NCBI GenBank assembly: GCA_963699345.1
Contig: CAVOTL010000005.1
Location: forward strand, 372,001 to 436,000
Source: Bog-756 sp963699345
GTDB lineage: Bacteria; Actinomycetota; Acidimicrobiia; Acidimicrobiales; RAAP-2
Direction of reading: 5' to 3'
DNA length: 64,000 nucleotides
Positions 50,257-59,522 of the stretch are shown here, in pieces. Position 1 is the stretch's first letter. Every line of letters starts with the position of its first letter. The notes below the pieces were generated by a model. The model did no database searches. It was not told where the DNA came from and worked only from the letters and a program-made list of their open reading frames with translations. The position numbers and the translations under genes are program-made.

Positions 50257-51639
50257 TCAGACGCCGCTGACCTGCATGTCCCCGATGGCCAGGGTCTGAC
50301 CGGCGGCGATCGAGGGTAGCCACTCGACGTCGGCACCCACCGCCACGAGGGACAGCAGCATGCGCTGGAGGGTGGAAGCGACGGTGATCTCCCGGACGGG
50401 CTCGGCCAGGCGCCCGTCGCGGATCATGAGACCCTCGGCCCCCACCGAGAAGTCGCCGCTGATCGGGTTCACCCCCGAGTGGACCCCGGTCATGGACTGG
50501 ACGAAGAGACCCTCCCCCACCGCGGCGAGCACCCCGTCCTCGTCGTAGCCCTCGGGTCCGGGAGCGAGGGTCAGGGCCCGGCACCCCGGCGACGGCGTCC
50601 CGGCGTACCCCCCGCGTACCGCCGAGCCGGTGGAGGCCACTCCCGCCCGGGACCCCGAGACCGTGTCGTACAGGAAACCCTGGAGGATCCCCGAGTCGAT
50701 CAGCACGTTGCGCCGGCAGGCCAGTCCCTCGGCGTCGTAGGCCGCGGCGCCGTAGGCCCGCGGGTCGGTGGGGTCGTCGACCAGGGTCAGGCCGGGGTGG
50801 CCCACCTGCTCGCCGACGCGGCCGGCGAAGAAGGACCGACCCTTCTCCACCGCTTCGCCGGACAACGCCGAGGAGACGATCGACAGGAGGGAGGTGGCCA
50901 TGCGCCGGTCGAAGACCACCGTCGTGCGACCCGACGGGCCCTTGGTGGCCCCGAGCAGCCGGACGGCCCGGATCACCGCATCCTCGCAGGCCCGGTCCGG
51001 GTCGAGTTCCCCGAAACCCCGACCGACGCTGTACCCGCCGCCGGTCTGACTGGCGTCCCCTTCGCCGGCGATGACGCCGACCGAGAGGAAGCCGGAGGTC
51101 TTGCGCGACGACGAGCGGATCCCGGTGGTCGACACCAGCGCCGACTCGGTGGCGCCGTCGCCGTAGTCGGCCGACGAGACCTGGCGGATCCTCGGGTCGG
51201 CGGCCCGGGCCCGCGCCTCGAGGTCGAGGGCCAGCGCCACCTTGCGCTCCGTGGGTACCCCGACCAGGGTGTCGTCCCACAGGTCGACCGGCACGGCCTC
51301 GACCCCGTCGGGCACCGCCAGGCGCACGTGCTCGTCGGGCGTGGCGAACCGGGCGTTGTCCCGCGCCTCCTCCAGGGTCTCGCCCAGGACGGACTCATCG
51401 AGGGATCCCGCCCAGGCGAAGCCGAGTCGGTGGTCCACGATGACCCGGACGCCGATCCCGGCCGACGTGGCCGAGGTGAGCGATTCCACCTCGCCGTCGT
51501 AGGCCCGGACCTCGGTCTCGGTGCCCCGGGCGACGTAGACCTCCACCTCCTCGCCGGGGCCGGCCCAGCCGGCCACCCGCTCGGCCAGGGCCGACAGCTC
51601 CGCGGTGTCGCCGGGCGTCTCCTGCGTGGCGGTGCTCAT
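50257..51639 (-). CDS. tldE: TldE/PmbA-family metalloprotease subunit
   Basis: The 460-residue partner of TldD. TldD/TldE complexes degrade unfolded peptides and mature some ribosomal peptides. Family marks are VYVARGTETEVRAYDGEVESLTSATSAGIGVRVI, NARFATPDEHVRLA, a long central domain and the C-terminal GVHSGVNPISGDFSVGAEGLMIRDGRLAEPVREITVAST. It lacks the HExxxH motif, as expected for TldE, whose role is structural. ATG 51639 overlaps the tldD stop (ATGA), so the pair is translationally coupled. Confidence 0.9.
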   Translation of the reverse strand: MSTATQETPGDTAELSALAERVAGWAGPGEEVEVYVARGTETEVRAYDGEVESLTSATSAGIGVRVIVDHRLGFAWAGSLDESVLGETLEEARDNARFATPDEHVRLAVPDGVEAVPVDLWDDTLVGVPTERKVALALDLEARARAADPRIRQVSSADYGDGATESALVSTTGIRSSSRKTSGFLSVGVIAGEGDASQTGGGYSVGRGFGELDPDRACEDAVIRAVRLLGATKGPSGRTTVVFDRRMATSLLSIVSSALSGEAVEKGRSFFAGRVGEQVGHPGLTLVDDPTDPRAYGAAAYDAEGLACRRNVLIDSGILQGFLYDTVSGSRAGVASTGSAVRGGYAGTPSPGCRALTLAPGPEGYDEDGVLAAVGEGLFVQSMTGVHSGVNPISGDFSVGAEGLMIRDGRLAEPVREITVASTLQRMLLSLVAVGADVEWLPSIAAGQTLAIGDMQVSGV

Positions 51640-53030
51640 TCGGCCGTCCCCCCGATGGTCACGCCGGTCAGGCGCATGGTGGCCTGCCCGCAGCCCACCG
51701 GCACGCTCTGCCCGTCCTTGCCGCAGGTGCCCGGTGTCATCGAGAAGTCGGTGGCCACGGCGTCGATCCGTTTCAGGATCTCGGGTCCGTTGCCGATCAG
51801 GTTGGCGTCCCGCAGCGGCTCGGTGATCTTCCCGTCCTCGATCAGGTAGGCCATCGTCGTCCCGAAGACGAAGTCGCCGGTGGTGGTGTTCACCTGGCCG
51901 CCCCCGAGCTTGGCCACGTAGACCCCCCGTGGCGTCTGGGCCACGATCTCGTCGGCGTCGTCCACCCCGGGCAGGAGGAAGGTGTTGGTCATCCGGACCA
52001 TGGGGAGGTCCCGGTAGGACTGACGCCGGCCGTTGCCCGACGAGGAGCGCCCCTCCTTCCGGGCCCGCAGGTAGTCCCAGAGGTAGTCGGTGAGGATGCC
52101 GTTCTCGATCAGGACGTTGCGCTGGGCCGGTCGTCCCTCGTCGTCCACCTGGAACGTTCCCCACTCCGAACCCACGGTGCCGTCGTCGACCAGGGTCACC
52201 AGCGGACTCGCCACGAGCTCGCCGACCTTCCCGGTGTAGACCGACGCGTCCTTCACGATGTGATCGGCCTCGAGGCCGTGCCCGCAGGCCTCGTGGAAGA
52301 GGATGCCGCCACTGCCGCCGGCCAGCACGACGGGCAGCTCACCGGAGGGGGCCGGGCGGGCCGAGAGCTTGGCCAGCGCCTGGGAGGCCGCCGTCCGGGC
52401 CAGCTCCTCCACCGACACCTCGTCGAACAGCTCGAAACCGAGCGTGCGGGCCGCCGTCTCGTACCCCGTCTGCATGCCGGTGTCCCCGAGCGCCACACAG
52501 GACACGGAGAACCGGGTCCGGGCCTGCTCGTCCCCGGCCAGGAGGCCGTCGGAGTTGGCGATCAGCACCCGCCGGCGCGTCGATCCGAACCCGGCCTGGA
52601 CCTGGCTGATGGCGTCGCCCGAGGCCCGGGCCGCCTCGTCCGCCCGGCCCAGCAGCTCGAGGGCGTCGGCCTTGGATCCCGTGGTCGGCGCCGGACGGTC
52701 GCCCCGCACGCCCGCCGCCCCGCTGCCCGACAGGTGACCGACGTCCACCGAGCGCGAGCCCCCACCACTGCGGGCCACCGCCGACGCCGCCTCGGCGGCC
52801 CGGAGCAGCCCCCGCTCGCTCAGGTCGGCGGTGTGGGCGAAACCGGTGGTCTCGCCGGTCACCACCCGGATGCCCGCCCCCCGTTCCCGGCCCGATGACA
52901 GCTCCTCGACCCGCCCGTCGTCGAGCATGGCCGAGGAGTTGGAGCGGTCCTCGGCGAAGACCTCGGCGAACTCGCCACCGTTGCGCAGCGCCTCCGCCAG
53001 CACCCGCTCCAGTACGGGGGTATCGATCAT
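51636..53030 (-). CDS. tldD: TldD-family metalloprotease, catalytic subunit
   Basis: A 464-residue zinc protease. The active-site motif is HEACGH within ILFHEACGHGLEADHIVKDASVYTGKVGE, a HExxxH site, with a later GQVNTTTGDFVFGTTMAYLIEDGKITEPL segment and the metal-ligand region GTCGKDGQSVPVGCGQATMRLTGVTIGG. The N-terminus has AEVFAEDRSNSSAMLDDGRVEELSSGRERGAGIRVV. ATG 53030 has GGAG 6 nt upstream. It is the first gene of the tldD-tldE operon and divergent from the thioesterase gene (70 bp). Confidence 0.92.
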   Translation of the reverse strand: MIDTPVLERVLAEALRNGGEFAEVFAEDRSNSSAMLDDGRVEELSSGRERGAGIRVVTGETTGFAHTADLSERGLLRAAEAASAVARSGGGSRSVDVGHLSGSGAAGVRGDRPAPTTGSKADALELLGRADEAARASGDAISQVQAGFGSTRRRVLIANSDGLLAGDEQARTRFSVSCVALGDTGMQTGYETAARTLGFELFDEVSVEELARTAASQALAKLSARPAPSGELPVVLAGGSGGILFHEACGHGLEADHIVKDASVYTGKVGELVASPLVTLVDDGTVGSEWGTFQVDDEGRPAQRNVLIENGILTDYLWDYLRARKEGRSSSGNGRRQSYRDLPMVRMTNTFLLPGVDDADEIVAQTPRGVYVAKLGGGQVNTTTGDFVFGTTMAYLIEDGKITEPLRDANLIGNGPEILKRIDAVATDFSMTPGTCGKDGQSVPVGCGQATMRLTGVTIGGTAE

Positions 53031-53087
53031 GTCGGTCTCCTCGCTCGACTGCCCGGGCCCGGATGGCCGACGTCGGTGTCCGTCGCG

Positions 53088-53093
53088 TATCGT
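53088..53093 (+). promoter_or_regulatory. -10 box of leaderless promoter, thioesterase gene
   Basis: TATCGT, spacer ACCGGG, GTG 53100. Confidence 0.5.
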
Positions 53094-53099
53094 ACCGGG

Positions 53100-53477
53100 G
53101 TGGCCCCCCGCACCGGTCTGTCCGCGCGTATCGAGCTCGAGGTGACCGACCAGGACACCGCGGAGGCCTTCCGCTCCGGGACGGTGCCCGTCCTGGCCAC
53201 ACCCCGCCTGGTCGCCCTGTGCGAGGAGGCCAGCTGCCTGGCCATCGAGGACCACCTCCCCGAGGGGGGTACGTCGGTGGCCAAGCGGGTCCAGTTCGAC
53301 CACCTGGTGCCCGTCGGCGTGGGCGGGAAGGTGTGGGCGGAGGCCACCCTCGACCGCATCGAAGGACGGCGCCTCGTGTTCACCCTGTCGGTCTCGGAGG
53401 ACGGTGGCCTGGTGGCGGCCGGAAAGCTGGTCCGGGTCCTCGTCGACCGGGCGACCTTCCTCGGCCACGTCCGCTGA
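53100..53477 (+). CDS. Hotdog thioesterase, FlK-like
   Basis: A 125-residue hotdog-fold protein related to the fluoroacetyl-CoA thioesterase FlK family: TPRLVALCEEASCLAIEDHLPEGGTSVAKRVQFDHLVPVGVGGKVWAEATLDRIEGRRLVFTLSV in short, with the conserved Glu and His positions (ALCEEAS and VQFDHLVP). Members hydrolyse small acyl-CoA esters, and the natural substrate here is unknown. The start is fixed by the leaderless promoter. Divergent from tldD and 135 bp upstream of dxs. Confidence 0.78.
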   Translation: MAPRTGLSARIELEVTDQDTAEAFRSGTVPVLATPRLVALCEEASCLAIEDHLPEGGTSVAKRVQFDHLVPVGVGGKVWAEATLDRIEGRRLVFTLSVSEDGGLVAAGKLVRVLVDRATFLGHVR

Positions 53478-53612
53478 CCGAACGCCGATCGGGGCGCGGG
53501 GACCGAGGTCGCCGTCTCCGGTCCCGGGCGCCGTCGGGGCCGGCGGAGGGGGCCTCTGGAACGATGGTGCCGGGGTCGCGCTGGTAGCCTGACCCCGAAG
53601 GCGTCCCCTGAC

Positions 53613-55616
53613 ATGATCCTGGAACACATCGACAGTCCGGCAGACCTCCGGGCCCTGACCCCCGACGAGCTGTCCGTGCTCTCCCAGGAGATCCGGGACT
53701 TCGTCGTGGATGCCGTCACCCACACGGGCGGGCACCTCGGCTCCAACCTCGGCGTGGTCGAGCTGACGCTGGCCCTCCACCGCACCTTCGACTCCCCGCG
53801 TGACCTCCTGCTGTGGGACACCGGCCACCAGGCCTACGTGCACAAGCTCGTCACCGGGCGGCGCGAGGCCTTCACGCACCTGCGCCAGGAGGACGGGCTC
53901 TCGGGGTACCCGAGCCGCACCGAGTCCGAGCACGACTGGGTGGAGAACAGCCATGCATCGGCGATCCTGAGCTACGCCCACGGCATGGCCACCGCGTTCG
54001 AGCTGCAGGGCAAGGACCGGCGGGTCGTGGCCGTGGTGGGCGACGGGGCCCTCACCGGGGGCATGGCCTACGAGGCGCTCAACAACCTCGGCCACTCGGG
54101 CAAGCGGGTCGTGATCGTCCTCAACGACAACGGGCGCTCGTACGCGCCGACCGTCTCCCAGTTGTCCCTCAGCCTCACCCACCTGCGCCTCAGTCCGGCC
54201 TACGTGCAGGCCCGCCAGCGACTCCGCCACCTGCTGCGCGAACTCCCCGCCGTCGGCGAACTGGCCTACTCGGGCGTGCACGGCCTCACCAGCGCCCTGC
54301 GCGAGGTGGTCACGCCCCACACCTTCTTCGAGGCCCTGGGCATCCGCTACGTGGGACCCATCGACGGACACGACATCACCGGCCTCGAGCAGGCCCTGGC
54401 CAATGCCGCCGAATGGGACGGGCCGATCGTGGTCCACGTCCTGACCCAGAAGGGCCGGGGCTACGCCCCGGCCGAGGAGGACGACGTCCAGCGCCTGCAC
54501 GACGTCAAGGTCAAGGCATCCGAGCCGGCTCCCTTGGACGGACCCGACGCGCCGGCGGGCGTCGCCGCCCCGGTGCTCCAGAACGCGTCGCTGTCGGTGG
54601 GCGGGTCGGACATCGCCCCCGATGCGCCGGTGACGACCTACACGCACGCCTTCACCCGGGCCCTGCTGCTCCACGCCGAGGCCGACCCCCGCATCGTCGC
54701 CATCACCGCGGCGATGCCCGGCCCGACCGGCCTCCTCCCGTTCGAGGCCCGCTTCCCCGAGCGGTTCGTCGACGTCGGCATCGCCGAGCAGCACGCCGTG
54801 GCGTCGGCGGCAGGTATGGCCATGGCCGGGCTGCGTCCGGTGGTGGCCGTCTATTCGACGTTCTTCTCGCGCGCCTTCGACCAGGCCAATCTGGACGTCG
54901 GACTGCACCGGCTGCCCGTTGTGCTGGTGCTCGACCGGGCCGGCATCACGGGGGACGACGGGCCCAGTCACCACGGCGTGCTCGACATGGCCCTCTGCCT
55001 GTCCATCCCCGGCATGACCGTCTTCGCCCCGTCCTCGGCCCCCGAAGTGGAGGCCATGCTGGCCACCGCCCTCACCCTGGACGGACCGTCGGTCATCCGC
55101 TTCCCGAAGACGCCCGCGCCCCCGGTGGCACCCGGATCCGAGGGTTCGGGCCTGCAGGCCCGACGGGTGCGGGCCGGGGACGGCTCGATCTGCATCATGG
55201 CCGTGGGCAAGATGTTGGGGGCCGCCGTGGAGGCGGCCGATCGGCTCGACGCCGAGGGGATCGACGTGACGGTCTGGGACCCCCGCGTGATCTCCGGACC
55301 CGACCCGGACATGCTGGCCGACGCCGCCCGCCACGCCGTCGTGCTCACCCTCGAGGACGGGGTCCGCCAGGGCGGGGCGGGCATGTTCCTGGGGGACGCC
55401 CTGCGGGCCACGGTGCCACTCGGCGCCTGCCCCCCCATCGTCCACCGCGGGATCCCCCGGGCCTTCCTGGCCCAGGGCCGGCCCGACCGGATCCTGGCCC
55501 GGCTCGGCCTCGACGCGGACGGGGTCGTGCGCACCGTGCGGGAGACCTTGGCCGAACTCCAGCACCCTGCCGAACTGCGCAGTCCGGTGCAGCCCGGCTC
55601 CGACCCGCAGAGCTGA
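53613..55616 (+). CDS. dxs: 1-deoxy-D-xylulose-5-phosphate synthase
   Basis: Thiamine-diphosphate enzyme for the first step of the MEP isoprenoid pathway. The 667 residues show THTGGHLGSNLGVVELTLALH, WDTGHQAYVHKLVTGR, VVGDGALTGGMAYEALNNLG (ThDP/Mg binding), PIDGHDITGLEQALANA, HVLTQKGRGYAPAEED, and the transketolase domain DVGIAEQHAVASAAGMAMAGLRPVVAVYSTFFSRAFDQ with the catalytic Glu. Length is slightly above the usual 620-650. ATG 53613 is 24-28 nt after a TAGCCT box with a weak ribosome-binding site. Confidence 0.95.
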   Translation: MILEHIDSPADLRALTPDELSVLSQEIRDFVVDAVTHTGGHLGSNLGVVELTLALHRTFDSPRDLLLWDTGHQAYVHKLVTGRREAFTHLRQEDGLSGYPSRTESEHDWVENSHASAILSYAHGMATAFELQGKDRRVVAVVGDGALTGGMAYEALNNLGHSGKRVVIVLNDNGRSYAPTVSQLSLSLTHLRLSPAYVQARQRLRHLLRELPAVGELAYSGVHGLTSALREVVTPHTFFEALGIRYVGPIDGHDITGLEQALANAAEWDGPIVVHVLTQKGRGYAPAEEDDVQRLHDVKVKASEPAPLDGPDAPAGVAAPVLQNASLSVGGSDIAPDAPVTTYTHAFTRALLLHAEADPRIVAITAAMPGPTGLLPFEARFPERFVDVGIAEQHAVASAAGMAMAGLRPVVAVYSTFFSRAFDQANLDVGLHRLPVVLVLDRAGITGDDGPSHHGVLDMALCLSIPGMTVFAPSSAPEVEAMLATALTLDGPSVIRFPKTPAPPVAPGSEGSGLQARRVRAGDGSICIMAVGKMLGAAVEAADRLDAEGIDVTVWDPRVISGPDPDMLADAARHAVVLTLEDGVRQGGAGMFLGDALRATVPLGACPPIVHRGIPRAFLAQGRPDRILARLGLDADGVVRTVRETLAELQHPAELRSPVQPGSDPQS

Positions 55617-55758
55617 CCCCGGTCGGGCCCGCTACCGGGGTCCAGGGCCACCACCACGACCGGTCGGTCCCGCCCGACGGTCAGCCTTCCCGGGCGGGGC
55701 CCCGATCCCCGTTTCCGCGCCGGTTTCCCGGGCCCCGCCGGGTACCTGTCCACCAGAC

Positions 55759-55772
55759 AGAAACCTGTTCTA
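55759..55772. promoter_or_regulatory. KstR-like operator at the acyl-CoA synthetase promoter
   Basis: AGAAACCTGTTCTA keeps the AAC-N2-GTT core of the KstR consensus TNNAACNNGTTNNA and the right-hand half-site GTTCTA. It overlaps the -10 box TACTAT, ideal for repression. Confidence 0.45.
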
Positions 55773-55776
55773 CTAT
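55771..55776 (+). promoter_or_regulatory. -10 box of leaderless promoter, acyl-CoA synthetase gene
   Basis: TACTAT, 7-nt spacer, ATG 55784; no Shine-Dalgarno. Confidence 0.5.
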
Positions 55777-55783
55777 CTGCGCG

Positions 55784-57430
55784 ATGAGCACCTTCAACCT
55801 CGCCGACATGTTCGAGGCCGCCGCCGACGCCTACGGCGACCGCGAGTACCTGGTGGCCGACGGCCAGCGGCGGACCTACGCCGAAATGGAGGAGCGGGCC
55901 AACCGCCTGGCCCACTTCCTCGCCGCCCAGGGTGTGGGCCCGGGCGACCACGTGGGCATCTACGCGCTGAACAGCGTCGAGTGGGTCGAGACGGCCTGGG
56001 CCGTCTTCAAGCTGCGGGCGGTCTGGATCAACATCAACTACCGGTACGTCGAGGAGGAACTCCGCTACCTCTTCGCCAACGCCGACCTGGTGGCCCTCGT
56101 GCATCACGCGGAGTACACGCCGCACGTGACCGCCCTGCGGCCCGAGCTACCGGACCTGCGACTGGTGGTCGGCATCGACGACGGTTCGGGCGTCCCGCTC
56201 GGCGCCGACACCGTCCCCTACGAGGAGGCGATGGCCTCGGGCGCGCCCGAGCGGGACTTCGGCCCCCGGTCGGGGGACGACTACTACATCCTCTACACGG
56301 GCGGCACGACGGGGATGCCCAAAGGGGTGGTCTGGCGCCACGAGGACGTCTTCTACGCCCTCGGCGGTGGAGTGGATCCGACCACCAACACCCGCGTGCA
56401 GGCGCCCGAGGAGATGGTCGAGAAGGGTCGCGGTGGCCAGCTGACCCTGCTGCCCATCGCCCCGCTCATGCACGGCGCCACCCAGTGGTGCATCATGGGC
56501 CAGAGCTTCGTCGGCAACCGCACCATCCTCGTGCCGAAGTTCGAGCCCCACGCGGTATGGCGCCTGGTCGAGTCCGAGAAGGCCAACTCGGTGATGATCA
56601 CCGGTGACGCCATGGGCAAGCCGCTCATCGAGGCCCTCGACGAGCCCGGGGCCAACTACGACCTCTCCTCGCTGCTGGCGGTGACCTCGTCGGCCGCCCT
56701 CTTCTCCGCTCCGGTCAAGGACGAATTCTTCCGCCACTTCCCGAACCTGGTGATCGTCGACGCCATCGGGTCGTCGGAGTCGGGCAACAACGGCATGGCC
56801 ACCCTGACCAAGGGGAACACCGCCATGAAGAGCGGGCCGACGGTCAGCGTGCTGGGTGACACGGTCGTCTTCGACGAAGACCTCCGCCCGGTGGTGCCGG
56901 GGTCCGGGGTGGTCGGGAAGATCGCCCGTTCGGGAGACATCCCCGTCGGTTACTACAACGACCCCGAGAAGACCGCCGAGGTCTTCATCACCGTGGACGG
57001 CACCCGCTACACGATGCCCGGCGATTTCGCCACCATCGAAGCGGACGGCACCATCACCCTGCTCGGACGGGGGTCGGTCTCCATCAATTCGGGCGGGGAG
57101 AAGATCTTCCCCGAGGAGGTCGAGTCCGCGGTGCGCTCCCACCCCGGCGTGCTGGACGCCATCGTGGTCGGAGCCCCCGACGACCGCTGGGGCCAGCGGG
57201 TGGCCGCCATCATCCAGCCCCGGGGGGACCAGGTCCCCACGCTCGACGAGATCCAGGCCCACTGCCGCTCCCACATCGCCGGCTACAAGGTGCCGCGCCA
57301 GCTCCACGTCGTCGAACTCATCGAGCGCTCCCCGAGCGGCAAGCCCGACTACCGCTGGGCCAACACCGTCGTCGCCGGGGCACCCGAGGAGTCCGACGCC
57401 GGCGGTGCCCGTACGGCATCGGGCTCCTGA
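55784..57430 (+). CDS. Acyl-CoA synthetase (FadD-type, possibly sterol side chain)
   Basis: A 548-residue ANL-family ligase forming acyl-CoA via an acyl-adenylate. Motifs: ILYTGGTTGMPKGVVWRHED (P-loop), MHGATQWCIMGQSF, DAIGSSESGNNGMATL (A5), MPGDFATIEADGTITLLGRGSVSINSGGEKIFPEEVE (A7-A8) and the catalytic Lys in RSPSGKPDYRWA. The wording of the A8 region and the KYKVPR-like tail resemble actinobacterial FadD proteins for steroid acids. A KstR-like operator overlaps its promoter, supporting that direction (inference). The next gene, a hydrolase, starts 12 bp downstream. Confidence 0.85.
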   Translation: MSTFNLADMFEAAADAYGDREYLVADGQRRTYAEMEERANRLAHFLAAQGVGPGDHVGIYALNSVEWVETAWAVFKLRAVWININYRYVEEELRYLFANADLVALVHHAEYTPHVTALRPELPDLRLVVGIDDGSGVPLGADTVPYEEAMASGAPERDFGPRSGDDYYILYTGGTTGMPKGVVWRHEDVFYALGGGVDPTTNTRVQAPEEMVEKGRGGQLTLLPIAPLMHGATQWCIMGQSFVGNRTILVPKFEPHAVWRLVESEKANSVMITGDAMGKPLIEALDEPGANYDLSSLLAVTSSAALFSAPVKDEFFRHFPNLVIVDAIGSSESGNNGMATLTKGNTAMKSGPTVSVLGDTVVFDEDLRPVVPGSGVVGKIARSGDIPVGYYNDPEKTAEVFITVDGTRYTMPGDFATIEADGTITLLGRGSVSINSGGEKIFPEEVESAVRSHPGVLDAIVVGAPDDRWGQRVAAIIQPRGDQVPTLDEIQAHCRSHIAGYKVPRQLHVVELIERSPSGKPDYRWANTVVAGAPEESDAGGARTASGS

Positions 57431-57442
57431 GGAACCGACAGC

Positions 57443-58074
57443 GTGCCGGTCGACCTGGCCGAGGTGGCCGACCCGTCGCATTCGGCCGTGCTGACCATGG
57501 AGATCCAACGGGGCGTCATCGGTGACCTGACCGCCTTCCCCCAGCTGGCCGACGCGGCCGCCCGGGTCGGGGTGGTGGCCAACACCGCCCGGCTGCTGCG
57601 GGGGCGCGGGCCCACGGGGTGCCCGTCGTCCACTGCACCGCCGAGTTCCGGGCGGACCGGGCCGGCTCGACGGTGAACTGCCAGCTCATCGCCGCCATGG
57701 TGCGCAATCCCGACCACCTCCTGATCGGGACCCCGGCCACCGAGCTGTGCGACGGCCTCGGCCCCGAGCCCTCCGACCTCGTGTGCTCGCGCCTCCACGG
57801 CGTGTCGCCGTTCACGGGCACGTCCCTCGACAGCTGGCTGCGGAGCCTGGGCGTGGGCACGGTGGTCGCCACCGGGGTGTCGGTCAACCTGGGTGTCCTC
57901 GGCTTGGCCATCGAAGCCTGCAACCTCGGCTACCAGGTCGTGGTCCCCCGCGACACGGTGGCCGGCATCCCCGACGAGTATGCCGATGCCGTCCTCGACA
58001 ACACCTTCCCGCTCATCACCACCCTGACCACCACCGACGAACTGCTGGTGGCCTGGGGACCGAGCGGGGCCTGA
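57443..58074 (+). pseudogene. Isochorismatase-like hydrolase, frameshifted
   Basis: A cysteine-hydrolase/isochorismatase-fold protein. The first frame from GTG 57443 gives SHSAVLTMEIQRGVIGDLTAFPQLADAAARVGVVANTARLLRG. The second frame gives VPVVHCTAEFRADRAGSTVNCQLIAAM and ATGVSVNLGVLGLAIEACNLGYQVVVPRDTVAG. Adding one G to the G5 run at 57600-57604 joins them as RLLRGARAHGVPVVHC. The usual catalytic Cys (TNxCV) is replaced by VNLGV, so it is not a standard cysteine hydrolase. It probably shares a transcript with the upstream acyl-CoA synthetase. Confidence 0.78.
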
Positions 58075-58137
58075 CACCCCCGACGACCGACGGACCGGTC
58101 CGAGGGGCCCGGCGGGGCGGCGGGGCGGCGGGGCGGA

Positions 58138-59358
58138 TCAGAAGTGGCGGGTGCCGTCCAGGCCGATCAGGGCGTTCGTCGGGAGGGCGTCGACCTCTAC
58201 GTCCGGCACCGGGAAGGCGAACTCGGGGAACTTCGGCTGCGCCGTGGCGCGGTACCGGGTGGTGGAGTGGACCGGGTCCTGGTCAAACTGGGGGATCACC
58301 TTGGTGCCGAAGACCTCGAGCATCTCGAGGACCTCGTCGTGCTCGACCGAGTCCGACGGGATGCCGAAGACCAGTTGGTCGGCACCGACCTCCTGGTAGC
58401 GGGCCAGTTGCTCGGCGACCTCGTCGGGCTCGCCGCAGAGCAGCCAACCGCCCTCGATCAGCCGGTCCAGACTCTCCTCGTCGGCCACCCCGGGGATGGT
58501 CTCCGGCCACGTCGGTGCGTAGTCCGGCTTGGGCATCGTGTCGTGGTACAGACAGACCATCGAGTACAGGTAGCCGCGGCACTGACGCAGGGCGATCTCC
58601 CGGGCGTGCTTGCGGTCCGAGGTGCAGATGACCGCGTTGGTGATCATCACGTTGTCGTTCTTGAACTGGCCGATGGGGTTCGTGCAGGCGGCCACACCCT
58701 CCTTGTAGGCGTCGATGCGGCCCTTGAGGGAGTAGACCGGCTCGAAGTTGAAGGCGATGGCGCCGATCCCCATCTCCCCGGCCGTCGTGAACGTGCCGGG
58801 ATTGCCACAGGCGACCCAGATCGGCGGGTGCCCCTTGCCGTAGGGCTTGGGGAGGATGTTGTGGGGGGTCGGCACGGTGAAGTGCTCTCCCTCGAACTGG
58901 TAGTCGCGCTGCTCCCACATGCGCGGGACCTCCTGGACCACCTCGTTCCACTCCGGCTTGGTCGAGTTCTTGTCCAGGATGTTGAAGCTCGCCATCTCGT
59001 GGCTGCCGGCACCGCGACCGGTGCCCCACTCGAACCGGTTGTGGGTGAGGTGGTCCATCATGGCGGCCCGCTCCGCGTACCGGACCGGGTGTTCCTTGCG
59101 CGGCGACAGGCTGTTGATGGCCGTGCCGATGTGGATCCGTTCGGTCTTGGCCGCCACCCAGCCCATGACCGGCTCGGGTGCCGACATGTGGGAGTACTCG
59201 GTCAACGCGTGGTGCTCGCCGAACCAGGCGTACTTCCAGTTGTAGCGGTCGGCGGTGACGGCGATCTCGATCTCGCGCTCGAGCATGAGGTGCTCGGCAT
59301 CCGTGTCGCGGGACGCCGGACCCGGCAGGTACCCGTTGATGAAGATTCCGAACTCCAT
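58138..59358 (-). CDS. Luciferase-like (LLM class) flavin-dependent oxidoreductase
   Basis: A 406-residue TIM-barrel monooxygenase of the bacterial luciferase superfamily, using FMNH2 or F420H2. Visible are MEFGIFINGYLPGP, KYAWFGEHHALTEYSHMSAPEPVMGWVAAKTERIHIGTAINSLSPRKEHPVRYAERAAMMDHLTHNRFEWGTGRG in pieces (flavin and phosphate regions), PIWVACGNPGTFTTAGEMGIGAIAFNF and WLLCGEPDEVAEQLARYQEVGADQLVFGIPSD. ATG 59358 has AGAGGAG 8 nt upstream. It is divergent from an acyl-CoA synthetase with an exact KstR-type operator between them, so a catabolic role is likely. Confidence 0.87.
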   Translation of the reverse strand: MEFGIFINGYLPGPASRDTDAEHLMLEREIEIAVTADRYNWKYAWFGEHHALTEYSHMSAPEPVMGWVAAKTERIHIGTAINSLSPRKEHPVRYAERAAMMDHLTHNRFEWGTGRGAGSHEMASFNILDKNSTKPEWNEVVQEVPRMWEQRDYQFEGEHFTVPTPHNILPKPYGKGHPPIWVACGNPGTFTTAGEMGIGAIAFNFEPVYSLKGRIDAYKEGVAACTNPIGQFKNDNVMITNAVICTSDRKHAREIALRQCRGYLYSMVCLYHDTMPKPDYAPTWPETIPGVADEESLDRLIEGGWLLCGEPDEVAEQLARYQEVGADQLVFGIPSDSVEHDEVLEMLEVFGTKVIPQFDQDPVHSTTRYRATAQPKFPEFAFPVPDVEVDALPTNALIGLDGTRHF

Positions 59359-59422
59359 GGGTGGGGCTCCTCTGGATGGGCGAATTTATTGCTGACGAAC
59401 GGTAACAGTGGGCCTGATAAAT

Positions 59423-59436
59423 TGCAACGTGTTCCA
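59423..59436. promoter_or_regulatory. KstR-type operator in a divergent promoter region
   Basis: TGCAACGTGTTCCA matches TNNAACNNGTTNNA at every fixed position. It lies between the luciferase-like gene and the acyl-CoA synthetase gene, 49 nt upstream of a TACTGT box (59485-59490), and could repress both. Confidence 0.6.
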
Positions 59437-59522
59437 GATTTGTGCCTGGAGCGAGGGTCGGGAACCCGACCACCGTCCGTGGCGTACTGTCGCCTGTCGG
59501 CCGAACACCCCGGGGAGAACCG

